Positions 7,251-16,151 of a stretch of DNA of 64,000 bases are shown one piece after another. The position numbers and the translations under genes were made by a program. The notes beneath the pieces are model-generated. The model was not told where the DNA came from, did no database searches, and saw only the letters and a program-made list of their open reading frames with translations. This DNA comes from Celeribacter ethanolicus (GTDB lineage Bacteria > Pseudomonadota > Alphaproteobacteria > Rhodobacterales > Rhodobacteraceae): positions 1 to 64,000 of the forward strand of contig NZ_LRUC01000041.1 in the NCBI RefSeq assembly GCF_001550095.1, written 5' to 3'. Numbering within the stretch: position 1 is the stretch's first letter; every line of letters begins with the position of its first letter.

Positions 7251-7415
7251 ATGCAGCTGCAAGAATTGTTGAACGCGGATCGCGAATCTGTGCGGAGCGA
7301 GCGTGAAAAGGGCGATTACTTCGAACGGCTGGTCCGCGTCTGCTCAGCGACAACAGCGCCTGCTACATCTCCGGTGATTTGGCCGAAGGTTGGAAGGGCA
7401 AAACATGAAGCATAG
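7251..7415 (+). pseudogene. N-terminal remnant of a type ISP-like restriction/helicase gene
   Basis: The 54-codon frame starts MQLQELLNADRESVRSEREK and continues GDYFERLVRVC before drifting into unrelated codons. LQELL...SEREKG.YFERL is the characteristic N-terminus of very large type ISP restriction-modification/helicase proteins (over 1,500 residues). All nuclease, helicase and methylase domains are absent. From 7416 to 7626 nothing recognisable is seen. Assignment rests on about 30 residues. Confidence 0.5.
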
Positions 7416-7626
7416 CCTGTTCTCCATCTGCTGTGCTACCGGAAGTGTCCCCGCTTGGGGCTAGATTTTCCACTCTTTAATCACAGAGGCGGGCTGGATG
7501 CGTTTGGCAATTTTATCAGCGCTGCTGGAACGTTGTTCCCAATGGCGCTGTACGGTCTCTATTCGTTACCGCCTCTACGCCAAGCCTCCAACTTTTCGGC
7601 GGTATCTTCAGGGCCCATGAACCAAT

Positions 7627-8272
7627 AAACGTTCACCGGTACAGAAGGAAGCCATCCTGGCCGAGGACATCCTCGCGATGGTGGCCACCCTGCCCTACGA
7701 CCTGCGCGGACTGCGTGATCGGGCGATCCTGCTTTTGGGGTACGCCGGAGGCCTCAGACGTTCCGAGATCGTCAGTCTCGATGTCCACAAGGACGATACA
7801 GCAGACGGCGGCGGCTGGATCGAAATCATGGAGAAGGGCGCCCTGCTCACCCTCAATGCCAAGACCGGTTGGCGTGAGGTTGAGATTGGGCGGGGATCCT
7901 CCGAACAGACCTGCCCGGTGCAGGCCCTCGAACAGTGGCTGCACTTTGCCAAGATCGACTTCGGCCCGGGCTTCGTCCGCACCTCGCGAGATGGCAAGGG
8001 CGCAACGGAGACGCAGTTGAACGACAAACATGTCGCGCGCCTGATCAAGCTCACCGTCATGGACGCCGGTATCCGATCCGACCTGCCAGAGAAAGAGCGG
8101 CTTGCCCTGTTTTCCGGCCACTCGCTGCGCGCGGGTCTCGCCAGTTCCGCCGAAGTCGACGAGCGCTATGTCCAGAAACATCCGGGCCACGCCAGCGCCG
8201 ACATAGACCCGCCGCTATCAACGTCGGCGGGATCGGTTCCGGGTGAACCTGACCAAAGCCACAGGGCTGTGA
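7627..8272 (+). pseudogene. Tyrosine recombinase/integrase C-terminal domain, frameshifted
   Basis: From about 7627 the frame reads ...VQKEAILAEDILAMVATLPY, DLRGLRDRAILLLGYAGGLR (catalytic Arg), then HSLRAGLASSAEVDERYVQK (His-xx-Arg) and HPGHAS. The N-terminal core-binding domain is missing, with an in-frame stop just upstream (7618). Near 8205 one extra base shifts the frame: the expected end containing the nucleophilic Tyr (RRYQRRRDRF, then VNLTKATGL and stop at 8272) is in the next frame. Two lesions make this a dead XerC/phage-type recombinase. It is convergent with the nucleotidyltransferase gene, 9 bp away. Confidence 0.85.
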
Positions 8273-8281
8273 TCCCCTGCC

Positions 8282-9298
8282 CTACCCCACGATCTCCATC
8301 AGGACCGCCGCCGCATCCGGGCGCTTGTCCAGCGAAGTCGCAATCTGTTCACGCCAGCGCGGGCCCCGCTCCATCGCATCTTCATATGCCTCGCGCAGCT
8401 CGTCTGGCCGGGTCTCCGCCAGCACCTCGATCAAAAGCGCGGCCTGCGCGCGATCCTTCTGCGCCTTCAGACGATCCGCCGCCCGCCGCCGTTCAGCCAC
8501 GATCAGCTTATGAATCGCATAGCGTTCCGGACGTGGGATTTGCACCAGAACGCCCGAGCGATAAAGGCTCACCGCCGGGATCGGATCTTCGATCAAGTAA
8601 TCGAGATGCCGCAGCGCCATGGCGCTCACCCCCAGCGCGGGCAGATCGCGCAGGCTTTCTTCCCCCTGCGCAGGCATAAGGAATTCGACCAGCGTCTCAC
8701 CGCTGCTCTGCGTCCAGCGCCAGGTGCGCGCTGGGTCAAGCGAAGGGCTCGGTGCAAATTTCAGGGATTTGAACACCTCTTCGAGCGGCGTCTCGACCCG
8801 GTCACCGATGGCAAAGGAGAGCCGTTCAAAACTCGCGATGTCCATATCGCCGGTCTGAGCCAGAGCATCCGTGCCCAACACCACGCCAAGCTCGCCCTCG
8901 TAATGGCGAAACGCGACCGTGCCCACCAACGTCCCGCCGAGGCGGAAGACCCCCGTGCGCGCAAAGGCGTTGAGCAGGCTACCGGTGGTTTGATCGGTGG
9001 GTGTGTAGCCCTCCGCCCGAAGAAGCCGGACAAGGCGTGTACGTTCGCGACGACGGGCCTCCCGCGTCTCCTTGAGCGCCCCCAGGCGTGCCAGACGATC
9101 ACGTAACTCCGGGCTGTCGGGGCCGATGTAGCGCTGCGCCATATCGGAACCGACGCGGAATTTGTCGTACCAGAACACCCGTCCCTTCACGGTCACACGC
9201 GTGGGGGTGCCAATGATCTCTCCCACCTGCTCATCCTGAGCGAGACGGAGAAGATCGTGATAGGCGGCGATGCCGATGGGCGTGTGAAAGCGTGGCAT
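8282..9298 (-). CDS. GSU2403-family nucleotidyltransferase-fold protein
   Basis: A 338-residue protein opening MPRFHTPIGIAAYHDLLRLA. The middle (about residues 105-175) carries the nucleotidyltransferase-like core (GGTLVGTVAFRHYEGELGVV, then TGDMDIASFE with a G-x-D-x-D-like metal pair). The C-terminal half is helical and rich in Arg/Lys/Glu. These proteins are known only as a fold family and often sit in accessory regions with defence or toxin-like genes; the substrate is unknown. The ATG at 9298 is preferred to one at 9316 that would encode part of the operator. Four TATACA-type half-sites lie directly upstream, so it is tightly regulated, possibly by itself. Confidence 0.8.
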   Translation of the reverse strand: MPRFHTPIGIAAYHDLLRLAQDEQVGEIIGTPTRVTVKGRVFWYDKFRVGSDMAQRYIGPDSPELRDRLARLGALKETREARRRERTRLVRLLRAEGYTPTDQTTGSLLNAFARTGVFRLGGTLVGTVAFRHYEGELGVVLGTDALAQTGDMDIASFERLSFAIGDRVETPLEEVFKSLKFAPSPSLDPARTWRWTQSSGETLVEFLMPAQGEESLRDLPALGVSAMALRHLDYLIEDPIPAVSLYRSGVLVQIPRPERYAIHKLIVAERRRAADRLKAQKDRAQAALLIEVLAETRPDELREAYEDAMERGPRWREQIATSLDKRPDAAAVLMEIVG

Positions 9299-9305
9299 AA
9301 GGCAC

Positions 9306-9380
9306 TTATACAGCAAAGTTTCGAAACGCTGTATAACCGATTTTCATTCGCTATACAGCATAATTTTCAATTGATGTATA
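9306..9380. promoter_or_regulatory. Double inverted-repeat operator array
   Basis: TTATACAGC (9306-9314) and GCTGTATAA (9328-9336) are perfect 9-bp arms 13 bp apart. A second pair, TATACA (9352-9357) and TGTATA (9375-9380), follows. All four half-sites share TATACA and sit immediately upstream of the nucleotidyltransferase gene starting at 9298, within AT-rich promoter sequence. Confidence 0.65.
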
Positions 9381-9529
9381 ACGATCTATTCCCTCGGAAA
9401 AGCTCCGAATGCTCTACGCACCACCTCCGCTGCGGGCTTTTCCGTCCTATCCCTGCGTATGAGACCAAAAGCGCTTTGTTGCCGCCGCACCCATGGCTTT
9501 ACCCCTACCGCCTGAGCATCCACATTCAA

Positions 9530-9968
9530 GAAGGAAGCAGAGCATCACCCCCTTGGGCCTCTGAAAGCACCGCAAGCCGTTTCTCAAGCATCTTCGCCTG
9601 CCCCCATTCGGAGCCGGGAAAGCCAAACACCGCGTTATAGGAGCTTGCTCCGATCTCCGTGATGACCACCGGCTTGTCGCCGACCTGCGCCTGAACTGCG
9701 ACAAGGCGTTCTTCGCCCCCCCTCTACAGGCGCATAATCGAAATAGCTTACCAGATCGAACTAATCGGCCATGATTGCGGCACTTTCCGCCTTCGCCCAG
9801 CCGACCGTCAGCGCCAGATCGGGCGCAATCCGCCGCGCCACGGCGGTGATGGAGCGCAATCACGCCTCAACCTCCCCTGCCCCGTGCAGGGCAAAATCGA
9901 GATCGGCCTCGTTTTTCAGGTAGACAAAACTCACCGCCGCGGACGCGTTCGAGATAGAGCACATCTTC
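9530..9968 (-). pseudogene. Glycoside-hydrolase-like gene, decayed
   Basis: The minus strand carries, in shifting frames, EADLDFALHGAGEVEA, then APDLALTVGWAKAESAA, then VGDKPVVITEIGASSYNAVF and GFPGSEWGQAKMLEKRLAVL. The motif KPVVITEIG is the nucleophile-strand signature of clan GH-A hydrolases. Frames change at least twice (near 9720 and 9860), the N-terminus is cut by the IS6 element at 9970, and the C-terminus is lost near 9530. Identity beyond GH-A-like is uncertain. Confidence 0.55.
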
Positions 9969-9969
9969 C

Positions 9970-10796
9970 GGTGTTGTCCCGTTAAGCATGGGACAGTTTC
10001 TTATTACAATATCTAGTTACAATATGTGGACATAGTTCGGAATGATGCAGAAACAGTTCATCAGCTACAGACGCCACCGCTTTCCACCGCAAATCATCGC
10101 TCATGCGGTCTGATTGTATGTTCGTTCAACCTGAGCCTCCGCGACGTAGAAGAGATGCTGCTGGACCGAGACATCGACGTTGCCTATGAGACCATCCGGC
10201 GTTGGGTCCTAAAATTTGGGCCGCAGATCGCCCGGAACTTACGCCGTCGCCAGCCCCGCCCCGGCGATATCTGGCACCTCGAAGAGCTTGTCGCGGTGAT
10301 GTCGAAGCGTAAATTTTGGCCTAGCGTGCCGTCGATCAGAACGGGACCGTGCTGGAGGAAATCCTTCAGTCTAGACGTAACAAACTCGCCGCAAAGCGCC
10401 TCTTGAGATCTCTGATCAAGCGATTTGGGCTGCCCAAGAGGATCATCACCGACAAGCTGCAGTCCTATGAAGCCGCGAAACGAAACATCGCGCCGGGACT
10501 GAACTGGAGCACCGTTCCCATAAGGATTTGAATAATCGAGCTGAAAACAGCCACCTACCATTCAGAAAACGCGAACGCTGCGTACAAGGATTTCGCTCGC
10601 TTGGCGGATTGTAGAGGTTTGTTCCCACTCATTCGCCAACTCGAAATTGCTTTTCCGTCCCATCCCGTAGCCGCACTGCCATGGCCATCCGATTTCATCG
10701 GCTGGAAGCGTTCAACATCTGGAAGATCGCAGCCGGGCTTGTTTAACTTTCCATTAAGCAAACCATCTTCAGCCGCACACTAATTAACGTGACACC
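9970..10796 (+). mobile_element. Degenerate IS6-family insertion sequence
   Basis: The ends form imperfect inverted repeats: left GGTGTTGTCCCGTTAA (9970-9985), right (minus strand) GGTGTCACGTTAA (10796-10784). Between them lies a decayed IS6 transposase. The element interrupts the glycoside-hydrolase remnant. A different, also dead, IS6 copy is at about 40132-40821. Confidence 0.7.
10050..10747 (+). pseudogene. IS6-family transposase, multiple frameshifts
   Basis: Recognisable blocks in order: YRRHRFPPQIIAHAV, a TGA where Trp is expected, FNLSLRDVEEMLLDRDIDVA, YETIRRWVLKFGPQIARNLR, a frame change near 10310, LEEILQSRRNKLAAKRLLRS, FGLPKRIITDKLQSYEAAKR, another change near 10510, and the C-terminal FHRLEAFNIWKIAAGLV. 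The order matches IS6 transposases, but the D of the W-H-x-D motif has become E and at least three frame breaks are present. It is inactive. Confidence 0.85.
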
Positions 10797-11008
10797 CCCT
10801 AGAACTCATTTATCCAAAACATCCCTGAGCCAAACATCAGGTGACGCTGACATATTCACACGAGCCGGGAAGCCAAGAGCTTTGTGAGAGTACCAATTCC
10901 CGTTTGCACACACCTTTTGGCAAGACGCTCCCACCATTCGGTAGGCTCGTTCGGGCCTCTCCAAATGCCTTCCAATATAAAGCGGACAACGCCTCCGGGA
11001 TTGTCTGA

Positions 11009-11854
11009 ATGACTGAAAGCTATGGAATAAATATCGTGACCCAGCAGAAGCGCAAAACCCTTCGTCTGAAAATGCCGCAATGGCAGGGAGGCAATCTCCC
11101 AGCTTATCATTTTGGCTCCGAACTTTTGGCCTGGCTCGCTCTGCAAAACGATAATCCGGTCGCCAAAGTGGCGATTGACACCCCGAACGATGCGCCGCTG
11201 CGCTGCCACTCGAAGAGGGCATTCTCGCAAAGTCGATTTTGCTGAAACAACATCGTGCGGCACGTGAGGCCATTGAGGCAGAATCCCCGGATCGTCTCGT
11301 CGTCTTCGGCGGCGACTGTTCCGTCAACCTCGTACCCTTTACTTATCTGAATGAGCGCTACGATGGTGATGTGGCAATTCTTTGGGTCGTCTCACACCCG
11401 GATATCATGCCCCCGCACAATTTGAGCGCGCCCACGCCATGGTCCTCAGCAACTTGCTGGGGCAGGGCGACGAGGATTTGTCCAGCCTCATGCGTCGCAA
11501 ATTTGATCCGGCCCGCGTTGCCTATGCCGGGACGGACGACATGAGCGATTGGGAGCGCACCCGTTCTCGACTGGATCCGCTCCACGCGCCGCGCGTCATC
11601 TCGTCATCCACCTTGACCTCGACGTGCTCGACTCTGCGCTGTTCCGCTCGCTGCCTTTCAACAAACCGAGCAGCACCAACGTAGAATGGGCGACGACAGC
11701 GCACGGCAAATTTACAATCGATCAGGTCGTACGTCTACTGCAAGATGTTTCGAAAGAAATCGGCATCGTCGCGCTAGGCATTGCCGAACACCTGCCTTGG
11801 GAGGCAATGAACATGCGGGACATGTTGGGAAAGCTGCCGCTGCTGTCTGACTGA
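11009..11854 (+). pseudogene. Arginase/ureohydrolase-family gene, frameshifted
   Basis: Consecutive segments in different frames give KTLRLKMPQWQGGNLPAYHF, RLVVFGGDCSVNLVPFTYLN (the GGDHS metal motif, here GGDCS), YDGDVAILWV.SHPDI (DxHxD region, degenerate), RAHAMVLSNLLGQGDEDLSS, then VIHLDLDVLDSALFRSLPFN (the second DxD metal motif) and a C-terminal TIDQVVRLLQDVSKEIGIVA. The order is that of arginase/agmatinase/formimidoylglutamase. Frame changes near 11225, 11395 and 11590 and altered metal ligands show the gene is dead. Between the IS6 end (10796) and 11009 nothing is recognised. Confidence 0.75.
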
Positions 11855-11949
11855 TCCTTTTTAAAACCACCTGATGAGACGGAATTTCCGAAAATGCAGC
11901 CCCGTCTTTTTTGTGCACTGAAGAGGCGAACCGCGAAAACACAGACACA

Positions 11950-11965
11950 GTTCACAACTGTGAAC
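11950..11965. repeat. parS-like partition site 1
   Basis: GTTCACAACTGTGAAC fits the repABC centromere pattern GTTnnCnGCnGnnAAC except at the central dinucleotide. It lies in a 405-bp gene-free stretch (11855-12259) beyond repC. Confidence 0.7.
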
Positions 11966-12064
11966 TTAGCCTTACCAGCGCGCGCGATGCCTTCAGAACT
12001 TTACCCATTCTTGCATGGTAAGCTCCATTCACCTCGCGACTTCCGGCATGAATATCCGACCAGA

Positions 12065-12080
12065 GTTCACAGCTGTGAAC
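12065..12080. repeat. parS partition site 2
   Basis: GTTCACAGCTGTGAAC is a perfect 16-bp palindrome matching the repABC parS consensus GTTnnCnGCnGnnAAC. It is the presumed binding site for RepB (ParB). Confidence 0.85.
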
Positions 12081-12213
12081 CAAGGGCAAATAGGGCAGCG
12101 GGTTAAAACTTGGTTTCAAACACTAAAAAAGACACAAATCCGGCGCCACAGAGTCTAAACTGAAAACCAATCTAGACTCTAATCCATTCCAAAGCATGTC
12201 GTTTGAAAAGCCG

Positions 12214-12229
12214 GTTCACAGCTGTGAAC
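12214..12229. repeat. parS partition site 3
   Basis: A second perfect copy of GTTCACAGCTGTGAAC, 30 bp from the end of repC. Three sites spaced 115 and 149 bp apart form the likely partition complex seed. Confidence 0.85.
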
Positions 12230-12259
12230 TCATCCTTCCATCTGACACGCCACCAAACA

Positions 12260-13504
12260 TTACGCCGCCTCTTTTCGCATAAGCGCCATAACCATCGGCC
12301 CGGAAGAGAAACCGCCATCCGCCGCTTTGGCGCTCAAGCTCCTCAGATACCCGCCCGGAGAGCGAATGTCGGAAACACGCTCGAGCATCGCCGCCAGAAC
12401 GACCGAAGCCTCAACCGGCCCCATATAGCGTTTTGCTTCGTCCCAGGCGGACGGGGAAATACCCATCATAGGCCGAACCATCTCTGCGGCACGCACAAAT
12501 TGGTGCCAGTGACGGATTACACCATCACTATAGCTCTGAATTTCGCGGCAGCCTCGCAAGACCAGGCCCAAGGGCAGGCTAGGCATCGGCATGTCCAGTT
12601 CCGGTGGTGCAAGATCCACTTCTACTGAAACCTCTTGTCCCTCACTTTCCTCCAGTTGATTGGGTAGGGCAGGGGAGACCACCCCAGCGTTTTTTGCCAA
12701 TTCTTGGCGAAGTTCAAAATCATAAGACTCTTTATTTGAATTCTGATAGTGCTGCTCATTTTGAGACTCATTGGTGCTCATATTTTCTGAAACAGACGGC
12801 TCAAGAATATTGCGCGCGCGATCAAGGGCTGCATTCAGATCCGCCTCGATCAACTCCAGATCAGCCATATCCAATTTGCGGCGAAGGGTTCGCCCAGTGA
12901 GCGCCGCAAGATCTGAGAACTGGGTCCAAATCGAGAGGTCAGGGCGCACTTCCTCGCCATAGACGCTGAGAGACGCCAGATCGCGCCGCATGAGGCTCAC
13001 AGCCTCCCTGAGACGCCGAAATGCCTCCTGTTCGGCCCTGATCCGTTCCGCAGCCTCACAGAACTCCTCAAAGCGCTGTGCGAGCGGGGTCAGATCAAAG
13101 CCATAGATGATCTTCTCCTCGCCAAAGCGGCGCACGTAGCGTTTACCATTGGGGCTGTCACGGCGGATCAAGACGCCGGCGTGGACCAGGCGGCCAAGAT
13201 GGCGGCGCATCGTCGAGGCGGGCATGCCGTTCAGACGCTCACAGATCGACTTGTTCGACGGGTGCACGACCAGATTGCTGTCGTTGCCCCCCAAAATCGT
13301 CGCCTGATGAAAGCTCACCAGGGCCTGAAGCACGGTCATGTCACGATCGGTTAAGCCAAAAACCTCCCGCGCGGCGGACAGTTCGCGCAGAGCTTCCCAT
13401 TTGTTGACGCCACCGGGGGGCAGCTCCGTGTTGGAGCGCGCCTGATGCTTCAAGATGACAGCATCAATGATTCGCCGAAACGGCGAGACGGGTGTGTAGG
13501 TCAT
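12260..13504 (-). CDS. repC: RepC replication initiator
   Basis: A 414-residue RepC protein starting MTYTPVSPFRRIIDAVILKH. The N-terminal replication-initiator winged-helix domain covers about residues 30-180 (WEALRELSAAREVFGLTDRD; NKSICERLNGMPASTMRRHL). It has a linker rich in Asn/Gln/Ser (about 245-275) and a conserved C-terminal domain (SDIRSPGGYLRSLSAKAADG). RepC binds the origin, which in repABC replicons lies inside repC itself. It is the third gene of the operon, separated from repB by 175 bp containing the antisense RNA gene. Length and domain order are normal. Confidence 0.95.
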   Translation of the reverse strand: MTYTPVSPFRRIIDAVILKHQARSNTELPPGGVNKWEALRELSAAREVFGLTDRDMTVLQALVSFHQATILGGNDSNLVVHPSNKSICERLNGMPASTMRRHLGRLVHAGVLIRRDSPNGKRYVRRFGEEKIIYGFDLTPLAQRFEEFCEAAERIRAEQEAFRRLREAVSLMRRDLASLSVYGEEVRPDLSIWTQFSDLAALTGRTLRRKLDMADLELIEADLNAALDRARNILEPSVSENMSTNESQNEQHYQNSNKESYDFELRQELAKNAGVVSPALPNQLEESEGQEVSVEVDLAPPELDMPMPSLPLGLVLRGCREIQSYSDGVIRHWHQFVRAAEMVRPMMGISPSAWDEAKRYMGPVEASVVLAAMLERVSDIRSPGGYLRSLSAKAADGGFSSGPMVMALMRKEAA

Positions 13505-13575
13505 ATCTCATCACGAAGACAAAAAAATCCCGCTTCGCGAATCACTTTGGACTTGCGAATTCGAATGCGCGACAC

Positions 13576-13643
13576 TACCTTGAAGGTGCTAGAAACAAGT
13601 TAGGGTCTCGTAGGGCGATGTCTTTACGGGGCCTTTTCTTTTG
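13576..13643 (+). ncRNA. Counter-transcribed antisense RNA (incA-type) between repB and repC
   Basis: On the strand opposite to repABC, GGTCTCGTA (13604-13612) can pair fully (two G-U pairs) with TACGGGGCC (13625-13633), followed by TTTTCTTTT: a factor-independent terminator. A possible promoter is TTGCGA (13553) with TACCTT (13576). The position in the repB-repC gap is where repABC plasmids encode the small RNA that represses repC. On the repC strand, CGCGAAGCGGGATTTTTTT near 13525-13540 is the matching leader terminator. The exact 5' end is a guess. Confidence 0.7.
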
Positions 13644-13679
13644 TCGGCTCGTGCCTCCTGTTTTGTTGTTTTCTGCTCG

Positions 13680-14687
13680 TCAGTCTTCGCCGCGTTCTTT
13701 CCAACGCGTGTGAAGTTCGGAAATCAAATCTTGGGCCTCGGCCATCATCCAATCGGCAAAGGCGCTGTCTTCCAGCGTGATCGCAAGCCCCTTGGCGGAG
13801 CGTTTCACCGCGCCTCCTCGGGCGCCGTCAAAGGTCAGAACCTGCTGTTGTTTTGATGCGGAGGACGTCGTCACGGGGGCGCGTTTCTTGCTGGCTTTAT
13901 CGACCAACTTGGCCACCGCTTCAAACGCTGCGACCGAGAGATCGCCGGGCTCAGAGACCTGACCTTCGACAACCATCTCGACTTGCGCCCCGGTATAGAC
14001 ATCCTCAGCCGCCCGGATCAGCGGCTCACGATCCATCCCGACCTCCTCAATCGAACGCCCCAAGGCATCCCATCGCGGACGGCCGATGCCATGCGCCGGA
14101 CCGATGGCCCGGATCAGATTTGAGCTCACCATCTCCACAATGGTCAACGCCATGGAGATCGAGGATTTCGTGACTGTCAACACCTCGGCAACCTGAGCCT
14201 GCGTGCCAAAGCCATTCTCAATAAGCTCTTGAGCAAAAAGGGCTTTTTCGATGTATGAAAGGTCGCGGCGTGCCATGTTCTCGGAGATTTGCGCGCGCAC
14301 AGCGGCGGCGTCATCGAGATTGGCGACCAAGGCGCGCACCTTTTCGACCTTCTCGGAAGAGCGGATCGCTTCAAGACGGCGGCGGCCATAGACCAGCAGA
14401 TACCGATCCGGCTCACTCGGGTGACGGCGCACCAGAATGGGCACGGTCTGGCCATTGGCCTCGATCGCATCGCGCAGATCGGCGACGTCCTCAGGATCGA
14501 GACGGTCGGACAGGCGATCATCCAAAACCTGTTCGGGATCGAGATCCCAGACCCGGTGACCATCGACGGCATCGCGGGCAGAGCGCAGGGCACGGTTGCT
14601 CGACATCATCGAGGTGGTGGGGGAGGGGGCTCCGGCAGCGGCAAGGCTGTCGAGCATGGACATCCGTTTTTTCTTGCCGGTGGTCAT
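13680..14687 (-). CDS. repB: RepB, ParB-like partition protein
   Basis: A 335-residue ParB-family protein. Residues about 60-150 form the ParB/sulfiredoxin nuclease-like domain (RLDPEDVADLRDAIEANGQT; YGRRRLEAIR; ENMARRDLSYIEKALFAQEL), and about 150-190 the HTH (GTQAQVAEVLTVTKSSISMA). The C-terminal third is the RepB-specific dimerisation region. It would bind the three parS palindromes at 11950-12229 and load RepA. The start overlaps the end of repA by 4 bp, indicating translational coupling. Confidence 0.95.
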   Translation of the reverse strand: MTTGKKKRMSMLDSLAAAGAPSPTTSMMSSNRALRSARDAVDGHRVWDLDPEQVLDDRLSDRLDPEDVADLRDAIEANGQTVPILVRRHPSEPDRYLLVYGRRRLEAIRSSEKVEKVRALVANLDDAAAVRAQISENMARRDLSYIEKALFAQELIENGFGTQAQVAEVLTVTKSSISMALTIVEMVSSNLIRAIGPAHGIGRPRWDALGRSIEEVGMDREPLIRAAEDVYTGAQVEMVVEGQVSEPGDLSVAAFEAVAKLVDKASKKRAPVTTSSASKQQQVLTFDGARGGAVKRSAKGLAITLEDSAFADWMMAEAQDLISELHTRWKERGED

Positions 14688-15874
14688 GAGCGCCCCCAGG
14701 TTTTCTGGATCAGATCCGCAATCTCATCGTTCACCGCATTCAGGCTTTCGACCGCGCGGTCGTAGGTGGAGCGGGTGAAGGCGGAGCGTTCGACCTCGTA
14801 AAGCGTCTGCTTGGTCAGGCCCGCATCCGAGATGGCGGTGGATTTGAGCATCGGCGCGTTGAGCACCGTGTCGCCGTACATGGTGCGCAGGAAGGCAACG
14901 ATCCGGTTTTGCGGCGCGTCCGAGGGTTCGTAGCGGGTGAGCACATAGCGCATCCAGTCGTGAGACATATCGGCGCCGCTTTCGGCGATCACGTCCATCA
15001 GGTCTGCGGTCATGCGCAGGAACTGGGACATCGACATCACGTCGAGCATCTCGGGGTGAATGGTCACGAGCACGCCGGTGGACGCGGAAAGCGCAGACAT
15101 GGTGAGAAAGCCCAACTGCGGCGGGCAGTCGATGACCACGACGTCATAGTCCTCATCGACCTGGGCGAGGGCTTCGCGCACCCGGAAAAAGAACAAACCG
15201 GCGTTGCCCTGCGACAGGGCGCGCGGCGTGTCATGTTCGAATTCCATAAGTTCGAGGTTGCCGGGGATCAGATCGAGATTGGGAATATAGGTCGGGCGAA
15301 TGACGGAACGGATCGGCTCCGGGTCGTCATAGCGGATCGCATCATAAAGCGTGCCGCCGTCTTCGAGATCGAATTCGGGCTGAACGCCATGGAGCGCCGT
15401 CAAAGACGCCTGCGGGTCGAGGTCGATGGCCAGAACACGGTAGCCGAGAAGGGCGAGACGCTGCGCGAGATGGGCGGAGGTCGTGGTTTTGCCAGAGCCG
15501 CCTTTGAAGTTCATCACGCCGATGATCTGAAGGTGATCGCCTTCGCGCCGACCGGGAAGATAATCGCCCGGTTTGCGTGCTGTTTTTTCCAAAAGCTCCC
15601 GAAGCGCCTGAATATCATGTGCTGAATAGAGGCGGCGATTGCCCGGGGTCAGTTCGGGGGAGGGGCCTTTGCCATCGAGATGGAGCTTGCGAAGATAGGA
15701 GTCATTGACGCCCAGAAGGGCTGCGGCCTCGCCGGACATAAATTTGCGCATCTGTTTCGACGCGTCCGGCGGAAACAGGCTTTCTCGCTGCGAATGCAGT
15801 TGCGCGGCCAACGCTTCGGAGTGTTGACGAATGACCTCATTGAGGTCTTGGTGATTGGATGCACCGTCCGACAT
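14684..15874 (-). CDS. repA: RepA, ParA-like partition ATPase
   Basis: A 396-residue ParA-type ATPase. The ATG at 15874 (MSDGASNHQDLNEVIRQHSE) matches RepA family starts; an upstream extension to 16105 is open but has no homology. The N-terminal HTH spans about 45-70 (MSGEAAALLGVNDSYLRKLH). The deviant Walker A is FKGGSGKTTT (about 122-131), with Walker A' DLDPQAS and Walker B VVVIDCPPQ. With RepB it segregates the replicon and represses the operon. Upstream, 15875-16151 holds only the promoter region between repA and the divergent-side regulator gene end. Confidence 0.95.
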   Translation of the reverse strand: MSDGASNHQDLNEVIRQHSEALAAQLHSQRESLFPPDASKQMRKFMSGEAAALLGVNDSYLRKLHLDGKGPSPELTPGNRRLYSAHDIQALRELLEKTARKPGDYLPGRREGDHLQIIGVMNFKGGSGKTTTSAHLAQRLALLGYRVLAIDLDPQASLTALHGVQPEFDLEDGGTLYDAIRYDDPEPIRSVIRPTYIPNLDLIPGNLELMEFEHDTPRALSQGNAGLFFFRVREALAQVDEDYDVVVIDCPPQLGFLTMSALSASTGVLVTIHPEMLDVMSMSQFLRMTADLMDVIAESGADMSHDWMRYVLTRYEPSDAPQNRIVAFLRTMYGDTVLNAPMLKSTAISDAGLTKQTLYEVERSAFTRSTYDRAVESLNAVNDEIADLIQKTWGRS

Positions 15875-16151
15875 TGGACCTGCCCTTATTCTCATGCGCT
15901 CCGTTCCATTTCTGGACGGCTCGCTTACTTTGCTGCCCTCGTGTCCGCCCATCATGGTCGGAGCGTGTTCACGAAATTTGGCGTTTATCGCCTCTTTTCC
16001 GTGACTATTGCCGAAGATGTCAGATTCGTGCAAGTATTTTCTATATTTGGTGGTTTTGCCCCTAGAAGACACATCACTTCCCAGACCTACTTTTCTGGCC
16101 AGCATTCGTTACAGAGGGCGTCTCGACGCACGGATGGTGGGTCAGCCGAAC

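Noticed and set aside
10806-11327. 173- and 135-codon minus-strand frames
   Set aside because: They overlap the decayed arginase gene and show no consistent domain; probably noise in old sequence.
11950-12229. CRISPR-like array from the repeated GTTCACAGCTGTGAAC
   Set aside because: Only three short palindromes with irregular 100-130 bp spacing beside repC; they fit parS.
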